Of a DNA stretch of 11,466 nt, positions 5,831 to 11,466 are shown piece by piece. The translations under genes were made by a program, and so were the position numbers. The notes under the pieces were generated by a model. That model saw only the letters and a program-made list of their open reading frames with translations, was not told where the DNA came from and ran no database searches. How positions within the stretch are numbered: the first letter of the stretch is position 1; each line of letters opens with the position of its first letter. Source of the stretch: an archaeon (GTDB lineage Archaea; Nanobdellota; Nanobdellia; Woesearchaeales; ARS49); assembly GCA_016213425.1 (NCBI GenBank), contig JACRAI010000103.1, positions 1 to 11,466 on the forward strand. Reading direction: 5' to 3'.

Positions 5831-6622
5831 ATGAGAAAATTAACCAGTTTATTACTGGGAGTAGGGTTGTCTGGTTTAGCTGGCTGTGTTAGTCCTCAAA
5901 CTAGGGTGGTTGAAGATCCTTCTAAATATAAAGCTGCAATTCTTATTGCTGAACCTTCAGATATTTTAGGAAGACTGGCGTATCCTTTTTTAGGTATTTA
6001 TGAAAATGCAATTGTTGACGATTTGAGAAGAGAATTAAATGTCGGAACTTATGTGATTGATTATTCAACAACAAAAGAGGAATTTGAGCAAGTATTACTT
6101 GATGAATCAGTACAAGTGGTTGTTATTGCGGGGCATGGCACTTGGATTAATTGGGGTATTGGCGGGAAAAGTTTTTACGAATCAGATTTGAGGCAGTTTG
6201 CAGAAGATCATCATGTAAAAAAGAAAAAATTCTTAGTCAAGCATACTTGCGGCAATATTGATTTTTGGTTTAGAAAATATGATCCTGAAAAAGTATGTGA
6301 AGAAATTCATGATTTTATTGAAGCAAACAAATCTCTTCGTTTTGATCATTTGAGAGATCTTTTCAATGCTCAAGATTTATTGAAGGAACAAATAAGAAAT
6401 AGATTTCTAGAATATTCTTCGAGATTCAAATTTGATGATATCACTTCAGTTAATGTGTCTAGTACTCGAGGAGAAAGTCAACTTCAAGAAGGGCTAAGAT
6501 TAAGGCAAGAATACGAGCAAGCGCAAAAAGCGTTCTATGATAGGTTAACAGTGATAGTGATATACTGGAAAAGTTTGATGAAGAATTTAACAAATATGCT
6601 GAAAAATATGAGTTTAATTTGA
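5831..6622 (+). CDS. Lipoprotein with possible caspase-like (His/Cys) domain, frameshifted before its C-terminus
   Basis: Residues 1-19 are a lipoprotein signal peptide ending in the lipobox LAGC (C19), so the protein should be anchored to the outer face of the membrane. The following domain has the order of a caspase/CHAT-like Rossmann-type fold: strand AAILIAE (35-41), then VQVVVIAGHGTW with H102 after a hydrophobic strand, then KKFLVKHTCG with C140 after the next strand. A His-Gly near the end of one strand and a Cys at the end of the next is the layout of the caspase-like dyad. The order of motifs supports this but I cannot confirm it. From about residue 180 the chain is helical and charged. 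Near 6541-6547 the reading frame changes: the true C-terminus is in the frame at 6544-6834, and the last 25 or so residues in this frame are non-native. The start follows the TATA box at 5798-5807. Confidence 0.7.
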   Translation: MRKLTSLLLGVGLSGLAGCVSPQTRVVEDPSKYKAAILIAEPSDILGRLAYPFLGIYENAIVDDLRRELNVGTYVIDYSTTKEEFEQVLLDESVQVVVIAGHGTWINWGIGGKSFYESDLRQFAEDHHVKKKKFLVKHTCGNIDFWFRKYDPEKVCEEIHDFIEANKSLRFDHLRDLFNAQDLLKEQIRNRFLEYSSRFKFDDITSVNVSSTRGESQLQEGLRLRQEYEQAQKAFYDRLTVIVIYWKSLMKNLTNMLKNMSLI

Positions 6623-6834
6623 ATTCATTTAAAACAGTTAATGGAGGAAAAATACTTTTTTGGGACATACCTTATCAAAATAAAATAGATGATATCATAA
6701 ATCGAGCGGATAAGGAGGCATTAATAGACCATGTCAAACCTAATCAATTCGGAGAAAGCGTTGCAGAACGTGTTATTGGTTGGGATAGAGTTACTTATCC
6801 TTGGGATTTTATGTTTAATCCTTTAGCAAAATAA
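6544..6834 (+). pseudogene. C-terminal part of the lipoprotein in a shifted frame
   Basis: This frame is open from a TAG at 6541 and reads naturally from the start (NSDSDILEKFDEEFNKYAE), continuing to FGESVAERVIGWDRVTYPWD near the end. The charged helical composition continues that of the upstream part, while the upstream frame turns into an atypical tail at the same point. One added base near AGGTTA (6541-6546), such as a third G, would fuse the two. There is no slippery sequence. The first usable start is TTG 6619, with no obvious ribosome binding site, so this is probably not an independent gene. The stop at 6832-6834 lies 13 nt before the ParB-like gene. Confidence 0.65.
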
Positions 6835-6836
6835 TT

Positions 6837-6841
6837 GGAGA
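6837..6841 (+). promoter_or_regulatory. Ribosome binding site of the ParB-like gene
   Basis: GGAGA lies 6 nt before the ATG at 6848 and just after the stop of the lipoprotein at 6834. No TATA box stands at the right distance, so the gene is probably translated from the lipoprotein transcript. Confidence 0.6.
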
Positions 6842-6847
6842 TATAAT

Positions 6848-7249
6848 ATGAATCAAAAAAGTTATAAAGATTTAGGAGAGATTATAGAACTAGATCTTGA
6901 ACAAGTAGATTTGTTAGGTTTTCAAGAGGAAGTGGTTGAAGAAGTTGTTAATTCTATAATTAAAGGAATCAAACAAGGAGGTAATTTTCCTCCTGTTTTT
7001 GTAACAAAAGTTGATGAAAAAACTTACACGATTAATTGCAAGCAAGATCCGAGTGACGATTCAAATAGAGGCGGCCATCATAGAGCTTTAGCGCATTATA
7101 AAACAAAAACTAGGCTAAAATGTTTAATAACTGCCTACAATCCTGCTGAAAACTTGTCAAGATTTTCCATTCATATTAAAGATTGTAAATTAAAAAAGGA
7201 TCCTGAATGGTATAAACTAATTAAGCTAGAAGACAAGAGATACAGATAA
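6848..7249 (+). CDS. ParB/sulfiredoxin-like domain protein, 133 aa
   Basis: A small cytosolic protein that resembles the ParB/Srx fold: FPPVFVTKVDEKTYTIN (47-63) fits the strand pair with Pro-Pro before the first strand, and NRGGHHRALAHYKTKTRLKCLITAY (73-97) fits the GxHRxxA motif, with R79 as the conserved arginine. In ParB and related CTPases or nucleases this motif binds a nucleotide or acts on nucleic acid. The protein lacks the ParB helix-turn-helix and the C-terminal dimer domain, so a chromosome-segregation role is unlikely. It lies 13 nt after the lipoprotein stop, behind GGAGA, so the two probably form an operon. What a membrane-anchored lipoprotein and a ParB-like protein share is unknown. 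Confidence 0.65.
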   Translation: MNQKSYKDLGEIIELDLEQVDLLGFQEEVVEEVVNSIIKGIKQGGNFPPVFVTKVDEKTYTINCKQDPSDDSNRGGHHRALAHYKTKTRLKCLITAYNPAENLSRFSIHIKDCKLKKDPEWYKLIKLEDKRYR

Positions 7250-7300
7250 ATATTTTTCAGCGATAAAAATCGAGTTGGTTGTTATTAAGCACAATAATAT

Positions 7301-7309
7301 TTATATATT
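7301..7309 (+). promoter_or_regulatory. TATA box for the small basic protein gene
   Basis: TTATATATT is centred about 25 nt before GTG at 7329. It lies inside the in-frame extension that begins at TTG 7275, which argues that the real start is the GTG. Confidence 0.5.
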
Positions 7310-7328
7310 TGCTGTGCACCCTAATTTT

Positions 7329-7469
7329 GTGGCGTACATAGAAATTAAAATTATAAACGGAAGACAATATAAATATTTGAGAAAAAGTGTCAGAAAAGGA
7401 AACAAAGTAGTTCACAAGACTGTAAAGTATTTAGGTCCTGTGCATCCTAAAAATAAAAAAAGAAAATGA
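7329..7469 (+). CDS. Small basic protein, 46 aa, unknown
   Basis: A 46-aa protein rich in Lys and Arg, reading AYIEIKIINGRQYKYL near the start and HKTVKYLGPVHP near the end. The pattern of two or three short strands with a central basic turn and a closing KYLG recalls the N-terminal module seen in some archaeal Fic and transposase proteins, but I cannot confirm the family. The GTG start at 7329 is preferred over TTG 7275 because of the TATA box at 7301-7309, which gives a leaderless mRNA. Its stop overlaps the next ATG (ATGA at 7466-7469), so the LAGLIDADG ORF downstream is translationally coupled. High charge suggests nucleic-acid binding, which is an inference. Confidence 0.55.
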   Translation: MAYIEIKIINGRQYKYLRKSVRKGNKVVHKTVKYLGPVHPKNKKRK

Positions 7470-7995
7470 GCTCTGAAAAACTTTTAGATTTTGAACGTAT
7501 TTTCGCTACCTATAAAGCAGGAATACCTCCAAAGCAATTAAAAAAATTAAATTCTGCGGTTTGGTTTCCTGTATCGAAAAATTCAATTTTTGAAAAAGAA
7601 CTTGCTTATTTAGTAGGTAAAATAATGGGGGATGGGCATCTAGACAAACATTTTACCCCTATTTTTGTAGGGCAGAAATATGATATTCTAGAACTCAAAA
7701 AGCTGATCTCTAAGGTTTTTAAATTTGAAGACTCTGTTTTTTCAATTAAATTCAGAAAAGCAAAAGGTATTTCTTATAGATTATCAATTAACAATTCTCT
7801 TTTTGGAAGAGTGTTGTTTTGTTTAGGCGCACCAGCGGGTGATAAAACAAAACACAGAGGTAAATTTAATTGATAAAAAAGGTTTGCAAATTCAAGATAA
7901 GAATTTGCTTGGTTAGATATCCCGCCAAAATTTTTAATACCTGTTGATTATAAGGTAGAAAGCTTTTTAAAAAGCCCAAATATTCACTATTTTAT
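7466..7995 (+). pseudogene. Decayed LAGLIDADG-type homing endonuclease ORF, truncated at the tRNA
   Basis: The intact part (7466-7873, 135 aa) contains ELAYLVGKIMGDGHLD, a LAGLIDADG motif of the ...GxxxGDGxL type with the acidic residue kept, followed by a beta-rich stretch and LGAPAGDKT, where endonucleases of this class enter a second half. After GDKT the frame is lost. The frame at about 7854-7910 reads TEVNLIDKKGLQIQDKNLLG, and the original frame resumes at 7910 as WLDIPPKFLIPVDY to HYFMRG. One extra base and one missing base would explain this. The expected second LAGLIDADG motif (xxRGFFDGDG) would follow HYFMRG, but the sequence instead becomes tRNA-Leu at 7996. The 135-aa fragment may still be translated, coupled to the gene upstream by ATGA, but it is unlikely to cut DNA as a single motif unless it dimerises. 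Confidence 0.65.
7962..7975 (+). promoter_or_regulatory. Palindromic TATA element of tRNA-Leu
   Basis: GCTTTTTAAAAAGC is a perfect 14-bp palindrome centred about 28 nt before the tRNA 5' end at 7996, so it is a good TATA box for that gene. It lies inside the decayed LAGLIDADG frame, where it would encode SFLKS. Confidence 0.6.
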
Positions 7996-8081
7996 GAGAG
8001 GGTAGCAAAGTCTGGTCAAATGCGCAGGACTTAAGATCCTGTCCCTTATTGGGTTCGGGGGTTCGAATCCCTTCCCTCTCA
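7996..8081 (+). tRNA. tRNA-Leu (anticodon UAA)
   Basis: The 86-nt gene folds as a class II tRNA. The acceptor stem GAGAGGG (7996-8002) pairs perfectly with CCCTCTC (8074-8080), with discriminator A at 8081. The D stem is GCA/TGC (8005-8007 with 8021-8023) and the loop contains the GG pair. The anticodon stem CAGGA/TCCTG (8025-8029, 8037-8041) encloses loop CTTAAGA with anticodon TAA at 8032-8034. A variable arm CCC-TTATT-GGG follows. The T arm has loop TTCGAAT (8062-8068) on a stem with two G-U pairs. The anticodon UAA reads the Leu codon UUA (and possibly UUG by wobble), and the long variable arm agrees with Leu identity. CCA is not encoded and no intron is present. The promoter is the palindrome at 7962-7975. 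Confidence 0.95.
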
Positions 8082-8148
8082 TAAGTTATTACAATCTCTC
8101 TTGCAAAAAGGCGATGAGTAAGACCTTATCATACTTTCTACCCAAAAC

Positions 8149-8158
8149 TTTAAAAATA
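8149..8158 (+). promoter_or_regulatory. TATA box for the HtrA-like protease gene
   Basis: CTTTAAAAAT-like sequence is centred about 26 nt before the ATG at 8179. There is no Shine-Dalgarno sequence, so the transcript should be leaderless. Confidence 0.6.
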
Positions 8159-8178
8159 TGTAAAAAAATACTTCATTA

Positions 8179-9159
8179 ATGAAGGATATTCAATTATTTA
8201 CTATTTGTATTGTATTAATTGCTGGCTTAGGTGTAGGTGGGTTTTATTATCATTCGCAAGTAACTCAGCAGTTAATTAATGATTACACTATTAAAGTTAA
8301 CACTTTGAACAAGCAGATAGAAGATTTTAAGTTTGATTCTTACAAAAAATTCAATGAACAAAAACAATCTTTAAGCAGTGCACAGCAAAAAATAGATTAT
8401 GTTGAAAAAAAATTAGATGTTAAAAGCTTGCAGTTAACTCAAGATTTAGAAAGCAAAACTGCACTTCTAGAGAATAACATTGCATCAGTTAAAGATGAAA
8501 GCCAACAACAAATTGAAGAATTAACAGGGCAAATAAAAAAAGTTGAGCTAACAAGTGTTTCAGGGCTTAACGATTTGAAAGATCAGCTTGGCGGTTTAGG
8601 AGTTAGTGAAGACTTTGCAAGCATCATAGAACAGGTTCTGCCTTCAGTAGTAAGTATTAATGCAGGTGGAGGGGTAGGTTCAGGTTCTGTATACAGATCA
8701 AATGGATATATTGTAACTAATAAGCATGTAGTTGGAAGCTTAAGTACTGTAACAGTTAAAACTTTTGATCAAAAGCAATACACTGCAAATGTTATAGGTG
8801 TAAGCGCCACAAAAGACGTTGCTGTAATAAAAATAAATACAGAAAATATTCCTTATTTATCTTTTGAAGATTCTGCAAATGCAAAAATAGGTGAAAAAGT
8901 TATTGCTTTAGGAAGTCCCGGGGGACTTGATTTTTCAGTAACTGAAGGAATAATAAGCGCATTAAATAGAGTAATAAGCGGAGTTAATCACTTTCAAACA
9001 GATGTTTCAATCAACCCAGGAAACAGCGGAGGACCTCTTGTTAACAAAGCAGGAAAAATAATGGGAATGAATACAATGAAGGTTGCAGGATATGAAGGTG
9101 TAGGTTTTGCTATTTCTAGTAATGAAGTTCAAAGTGCAATAAACGAAATAGGCGGGTAA
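8179..9159 (+). CDS. Membrane-tethered HtrA/Deg-type serine protease without PDZ domain
   Basis: A 326-aa trypsin-fold protease. Residues about 5-24 form an uncleaved-looking membrane segment. Residues about 35-125 form a charged, heptad-like helix that is probably a coiled-coil stalk. The protease domain runs from about 145 to the end. The triad is visible: H183 in VTNKHVV, D213 in TKDVAVIKI and S283 in GNSGGPL. GSPGGLDFSVTEGIIS and AGYEGVGFAIS are further HtrA signatures. Bacterial HtrA proteins carry one or two PDZ domains after this fold; here the chain ends at the domain boundary, so the PDZ part is absent. The role is presumably cleavage of misfolded or target proteins outside the membrane. 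The start is fixed by the TATA box at 8149-8158. Confidence 0.92.
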   Translation: MKDIQLFTICIVLIAGLGVGGFYYHSQVTQQLINDYTIKVNTLNKQIEDFKFDSYKKFNEQKQSLSSAQQKIDYVEKKLDVKSLQLTQDLESKTALLENNIASVKDESQQQIEELTGQIKKVELTSVSGLNDLKDQLGGLGVSEDFASIIEQVLPSVVSINAGGGVGSGSVYRSNGYIVTNKHVVGSLSTVTVKTFDQKQYTANVIGVSATKDVAVIKINTENIPYLSFEDSANAKIGEKVIALGSPGGLDFSVTEGIISALNRVISGVNHFQTDVSINPGNSGGPLVNKAGKIMGMNTMKVAGYEGVGFAISSNEVQSAINEIGG

Positions 9160-9160
9160 A

Positions 9161-9228
9161 CTTATTTAGGATTTTTTGCAAACCTTGATTTTCAAACAAT
9201 TCTGCCTTGTTTCAGCCCGGTATTTTTT
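9161..9228 (+). terminator. T-rich region after the protease gene, possible terminator
   Basis: T6 tracts at 9172-9177 and 9223-9228 follow the protease stop. Archaeal RNA polymerase can terminate at oligo-T in the non-template strand without a hairpin. The second tract is part of CCGGTATTTT, which recurs at 10382-10391, also just past a gene end. There is no strong hairpin. Confidence 0.35.
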
Positions 9229-9285
9229 GAATAAGAAAAAAACAAACTAAAAATCGAGGGATTAAAAGTAGTAATAAAAACATAG

Positions 9286-9295
9286 TTTTAAAAAT
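9286..9295 (+). promoter_or_regulatory. TATA box for the 141-aa hypothetical gene
   Basis: TTTTAAAAAT is centred about 38 nt before the ATG at 9329, so initiation near 9316 would leave a leader of about 13 nt carrying GAGGT (9318-9322), 6 nt before the ATG. This gene belongs with those that have both elements. Confidence 0.55.
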
Positions 9296-9328
9296 CGATA
9301 ATATCATACTGAGTATTGAGGTAATAAC

Positions 9329-9754
9329 ATGAATTCACAAGAAGATATCCTGCCTAGAGTTGACATAACAGTTGGACCAGATAAAATAAATGAAAATGAT
9401 ATCGTTGAAGTTAGTCTAAATGCTATCGTTCCTGAATCTTTTGCTGCTAAAAAAGAAGATAATCCTAAAATTAATTATGTTGTTATGACACACGGTTTCA
9501 AATATGATTCTTTTGAAGAAAATGAAGAGGCAAATACAGATAATAATGCCACTGCTGTCTTAAGACGTACAATTGCATTACCCGGTTATTCTTTAGAAGA
9601 TATTGTGAGCCAGAGAACTCATAAGCTGAAAATAGAGAGAGCTCCACAAGTTGCAGATGTAACAGTGATTATATTCAGTAATGGAAGTCACTATTGTGGT
9701 TCATTGAATGTTATATATATAAGAAAGAAAGACGGAACTTATAGTAAGAATTAA
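9329..9754 (+). CDS. Hypothetical beta-rich protein, 141 aa
   Basis: A cytosolic protein without a recognised family. There is no signal peptide. Alternating hydrophobic residues suggest seven or so strands, for example VDITVGP, DIVEVSLNAIV, KINYVVMTHGF, TAVLRRTIAL, THKLKIERA, VADVTVIIFS and SLNVIYIRK, interrupted by an acidic loop (FEENEEANTDNN). This could be an Ig-like or C2-like sandwich. The start is supported by GAGGT 6 nt upstream. There is a single Cys and no metal or catalytic motif. It is followed after 54 nt by another unknown gene with its own promoter. Confidence 0.65.
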   Translation: MNSQEDILPRVDITVGPDKINENDIVEVSLNAIVPESFAAKKEDNPKINYVVMTHGFKYDSFEENEEANTDNNATAVLRRTIALPGYSLEDIVSQRTHKLKIERAPQVADVTVIIFSNGSHYCGSLNVIYIRKKDGTYSKN

Positions 9755-9776
9755 AAAAACCGTGAATTTTCAGAAG

Positions 9777-9786
9777 ATTTTAATAA
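9777..9786 (+). promoter_or_regulatory. TATA box for the 175-aa hypothetical gene
   Basis: ATTTTAATAA is centred about 27 nt before the ATG at 9809, predicting a leaderless transcript. It lies in the 54-nt gap after the 141-aa gene, so the two are probably transcribed separately. Confidence 0.5.
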
Positions 9787-9808
9787 CTTCACCCATTCTT
9801 ATATTGTC

Positions 9809-10336
9809 ATGATAAATAAATTAACTGTGAAGGATAAAGGAGATTACTTCCTTGCAGAATGGTTTTCCATATTAGATTTGGAAGATGCGTTCAATCTTGC
9901 ATATGAATGCGGGAAGAATTTAGATGTTGTTTTAAGCACTCTGGATGAACCTACAAAAGGCAGAATTTTAGCTCATCAAAAACTTATCCGAGGAATTGCG
10001 GTTTTTGATTTAGATCCTAATAATGCCCCTCATATTGATCCAGACCAAAAAGGATTAGAAAGTTATGTTTCATGGCAAATAATTGAAAAAAGATTCTTTC
10101 AAACCCAACTAGGGGGCTTCAGAATTGGTTTTGATTCTTGTGACATAATTTATAGAACTCCAGAATTATTGAATGCTTATGGTTTTGTAGGGAAGAGCTA
10201 TTCTTCAGGAGAGTTTAGGTTTCAGTCTTATCTAGATGTGGGGGATGAAGTCAGAGATCTTGCTTCAAAAACGAATCCTTGTTGTGATGTTGCAGAATTA
10301 GCAAAGTTAGGTCAAATAAGATTGATACATAGATAA
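9809..10336 (+). CDS. Hypothetical protein, 175 aa
   Basis: A cytosolic protein not assigned to a family. The start reads MINKLTVKDKGDYFLAEWF. The first half is mostly helical (ILDLEDAFNLAYECGKNLDVVLSTL, KGRILAHQKLI), followed by GIAVFDLDPNNAPHIDPDQKG and a region with mixed strands (FRIGFDSCDIIYRTPELLNAYGF). The Asp/Asn-rich loop near residues 68-79 could bind metal, but no canonical motif is visible. The ATG is fixed by the TATA box at 9777-9786. The gene converges on the minus-strand pair that ends at 10398, with a 61-nt AT-rich gap. Confidence 0.65.
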   Translation: MINKLTVKDKGDYFLAEWFSILDLEDAFNLAYECGKNLDVVLSTLDEPTKGRILAHQKLIRGIAVFDLDPNNAPHIDPDQKGLESYVSWQIIEKRFFQTQLGGFRIGFDSCDIIYRTPELLNAYGFVGKSYSSGEFRFQSYLDVGDEVRDLASKTNPCCDVAELAKLGQIRLIHR

Positions 10337-10397
10337 TAAAATCCACCTTATTTATAGAGTATTTTGTTAAACTTTGAAAGTCCGGTATTTTCTAATT

Positions 10398-10691
10398 TCA
10401 GATGTTATTAGAAGTACGTGATGTAGATTTTTTAATTTGGCTCAGTCTTTCTTTTGTTTCTTCAGTTCTATATGAATCAATATAATATATTGCATCATTC
10501 TCTAACTTGCCTTTTGTTCTACCTAGATCTGTGACAGGACAACCATTATAGTAGAATCCTTCAAATTTTGAAAGAGAAATCGCACTAACTCTTCTAACTA
10601 TGTCTTCTATTTTTGTATCTTGTGTAACATCCAAATCAACTAATGTTGCTTCTTCTGCAAAGGTTTTTGGAAATCGTAATTGAATTTTCAT
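10398..10691 (-). CDS. Small protein with possible ubiquitin-like beta-grasp fold, 97 aa
   Basis: Residues 1-74 follow the order of a beta-grasp (ubiquitin-like) domain: strand MKIQLRFP, strand ATLVDLDVTQDT, helix KIEDIVRRVSAI (27-38), strand FEGFYYNG with Gly ending a turn (43-50), then PVTDLGRTKGKLENDAIYYIDSY, which resembles the final part of the fold (short strand, turn, last strand). The C-terminal 20 residues are a polar tail ending SNNI. There is no terminal Gly-Gly, so conjugation like ubiquitin or SAMP is not predicted from the sequence as it stands. The ATG overlaps the stop of the upstream gene (ATGA, 10688-10691), so the two are co-translated. Fold recognition by eye is suggestive, not firm. 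Confidence 0.6.
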   Translation of the reverse strand: MKIQLRFPKTFAEEATLVDLDVTQDTKIEDIVRRVSAISLSKFEGFYYNGCPVTDLGRTKGKLENDAIYYIDSYRTEETKERLSQIKKSTSRTSNNI

Positions 10692-11398
10692 TTTACGGCC
10701 TTCTTACACTCTTCATCTTTTGTTTTTAGTGCAGATTCTATAATCGCAATAATTTTGCTATTACATCTAATAGAATCAGGTTGATTTAAATCATATTCTA
10801 GTTTGGATCTTTCTTCATTTTCTAGCTTAATAGCTATGTAGAACTGATCTTCTGGGCCTGAAGATGTGCTAGCTTTTGGTTTGCATCCTGCAATAGAGTT
10901 CATTTCTACAGCTCTCCCAGCTCTTCCAAGAACCACAACTGGAGGGTCTTTAAATTTGCTTGGAGGGCAATATTCGTGAATTATATCTTTACAATGGTGA
11001 TCCCAACTATCTCTTTGGATTCCCCTAGAATCATCATCCTCGCAGGCATCACAATTTGTATTTTGTTGTTGCCATACTTGAGTATATGCCAAATCTCTCT
11101 CCCACCATGATAAAATATCCAGATAACTCCTTGATCCTCCACGAGTTGGCATAACAAGTAAATAATCTTCTTCGTACGGAAGAAAGGATAAAGGTAACGT
11201 TGCTGCGGGAGATTCACGAACACCTCTCAGAGAAATACTTCTATGGACTAAAGTAATTGATTTAGGGAACATTCCAATTCTTTTTTCTAATGTTGTAAAA
11301 GCTAATCTATTCTTAAGTTCTGCAGAAAGTATATCGTCAAATCTTTCTGCTAAAGTTTTATTTGCAATTTTCCAAAGAGTTTCGTAAGCGGTTTCCAT
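10688..11398 (-). CDS. Hypothetical protein with Cys/His cluster, 236 aa
   Basis: A cytosolic protein that I do not recognise. N-terminal residues 1-45 are helical. Residues 45-95 look like a mixed strand region (SITLVHRSISLRG, DYLLVMPTRGG). Residues 116-144 contain CDAC (C116, C119), HHC (H134, H135, C136) and HEYC (H141, C144), a possible zinc site. VVVLGRAGRAVEMN (154-167) is followed by C172 and a Ser/Pro-rich loop. The last part is helical. No E1, E2, JAB or protease signature is visible despite the Ubl-like neighbour. The TATA box at 11425-11434 (complement) would give a leader of only a few bases. The stop overlaps the next ATG by 4 nt, so the two form a coupled operon, with this gene first. 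Confidence 0.65.
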   Translation of the reverse strand: METAYETLWKIANKTLAERFDDILSAELKNRLAFTTLEKRIGMFPKSITLVHRSISLRGVRESPAATLPLSFLPYEEDYLLVMPTRGGSRSYLDILSWWERDLAYTQVWQQQNTNCDACEDDDSRGIQRDSWDHHCKDIIHEYCPPSKFKDPPVVVLGRAGRAVEMNSIAGCKPKASTSSGPEDQFYIAIKLENEERSKLEYDLNQPDSIRCNSKIIAIIESALKTKDEECKKAVK

Positions 11399-11424
11399 AG
11401 TTACTTCTCAGTTGCAACTCTGCG

Positions 11425-11434
11425 TTATTTAAAT
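11425..11434 (-). promoter_or_regulatory. TATA box for the Cys/His protein and Ubl-like gene pair
   Basis: On the minus strand this reads ATTTAAATAA, centred about 32 nt before the ATG at 11398. Initiation about 26 nt on would leave a leader of about 5 nt. It drives both genes, since the second start overlaps the first stop. Confidence 0.5.
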
Positions 11435-11466
11435 GTTTGTTGACGAAAAGCTTCGACAATATGAAA

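Noticed and set aside
8111..8117. GCGATGA resembling a C box of a C/D guide RNA in the gap after the tRNA
   Set aside because: No D box (CTGA) follows at the right distance and no guide pairing could be seen.
10981..11223. Minus-strand ORF of 80 aa inside the Cys/His gene
   Set aside because: It lies in another frame of a gene with better coding character and operon coupling.

Overview
The window looks like a piece of an archaeal chromosome, probably from a small-genome DPANN-type lineage (Woesearchaeota or Pacearchaeota are my guess; no rRNA or marker gene confirms it). The DNA is AT-rich and most genes are short and mono- or bicistronic. Promoters are archaeal TATA elements (TTTAAA, TTTATAAA) centred about 26-28 nt before many start codons, so many transcripts should be leaderless. 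A smaller set of genes has a Shine-Dalgarno sequence instead. The one tRNA gene has no encoded CCA. The recognisable proteins (CBS plus zinc ribbon, winged-helix Fic, membrane HtrA) fit an archaeon.

Layout: 1-1303 holds a small membrane-anchored Cys-rich protein converging on an unknown 270-aa protein. 1468-2273 is a two-gene unit, a CBS-pair/zinc-ribbon protein and an acylphosphatase. A class III aminotransferase of ornithine-aminotransferase type (2257-3567, minus) converges on it and diverges from an unknown 123-aa protein (3646-4017). 4147-5375 encodes a winged-helix Fic protein split by a frameshift in a run of eight A. It is followed by an unknown 96-aa minus-strand protein.

5831-7249 is a second unit: a lipoprotein with a possible caspase-like core, also frameshifted, then a ParB/sulfiredoxin-like protein. 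7329-7995 carries a small basic protein translationally coupled to a decayed LAGLIDADG endonuclease ORF. That ORF runs directly into the 5' end of tRNA-Leu(UAA) at 7996-8081. 8179-9159 is a membrane-tethered HtrA-type serine protease without a PDZ domain. 9329-10336 holds two unknown cytosolic proteins. 10398-11398 (minus) is a tightly coupled pair, a Cys/His-containing unknown protein and a small protein that may have a ubiquitin-like beta-grasp fold.

Functional links are limited. CBS/acylphosphatase, lipoprotein/ParB-like, small basic protein/LAGLIDADG and Cys-rich/Ubl-like are the only pairs whose spacing suggests co-expression. Two frameshifts (Fic, lipoprotein) would each be repaired by adding a single base, so sequence error must be excluded before reading them biologically. 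No gene-free stretch exceeds 300 bases. The longest gaps (about 160-170 nt, before 5831 and before 9329) hold only promoters and T-tracts. I saw no CRISPR array, insertion sequence, rRNA or replication origin.
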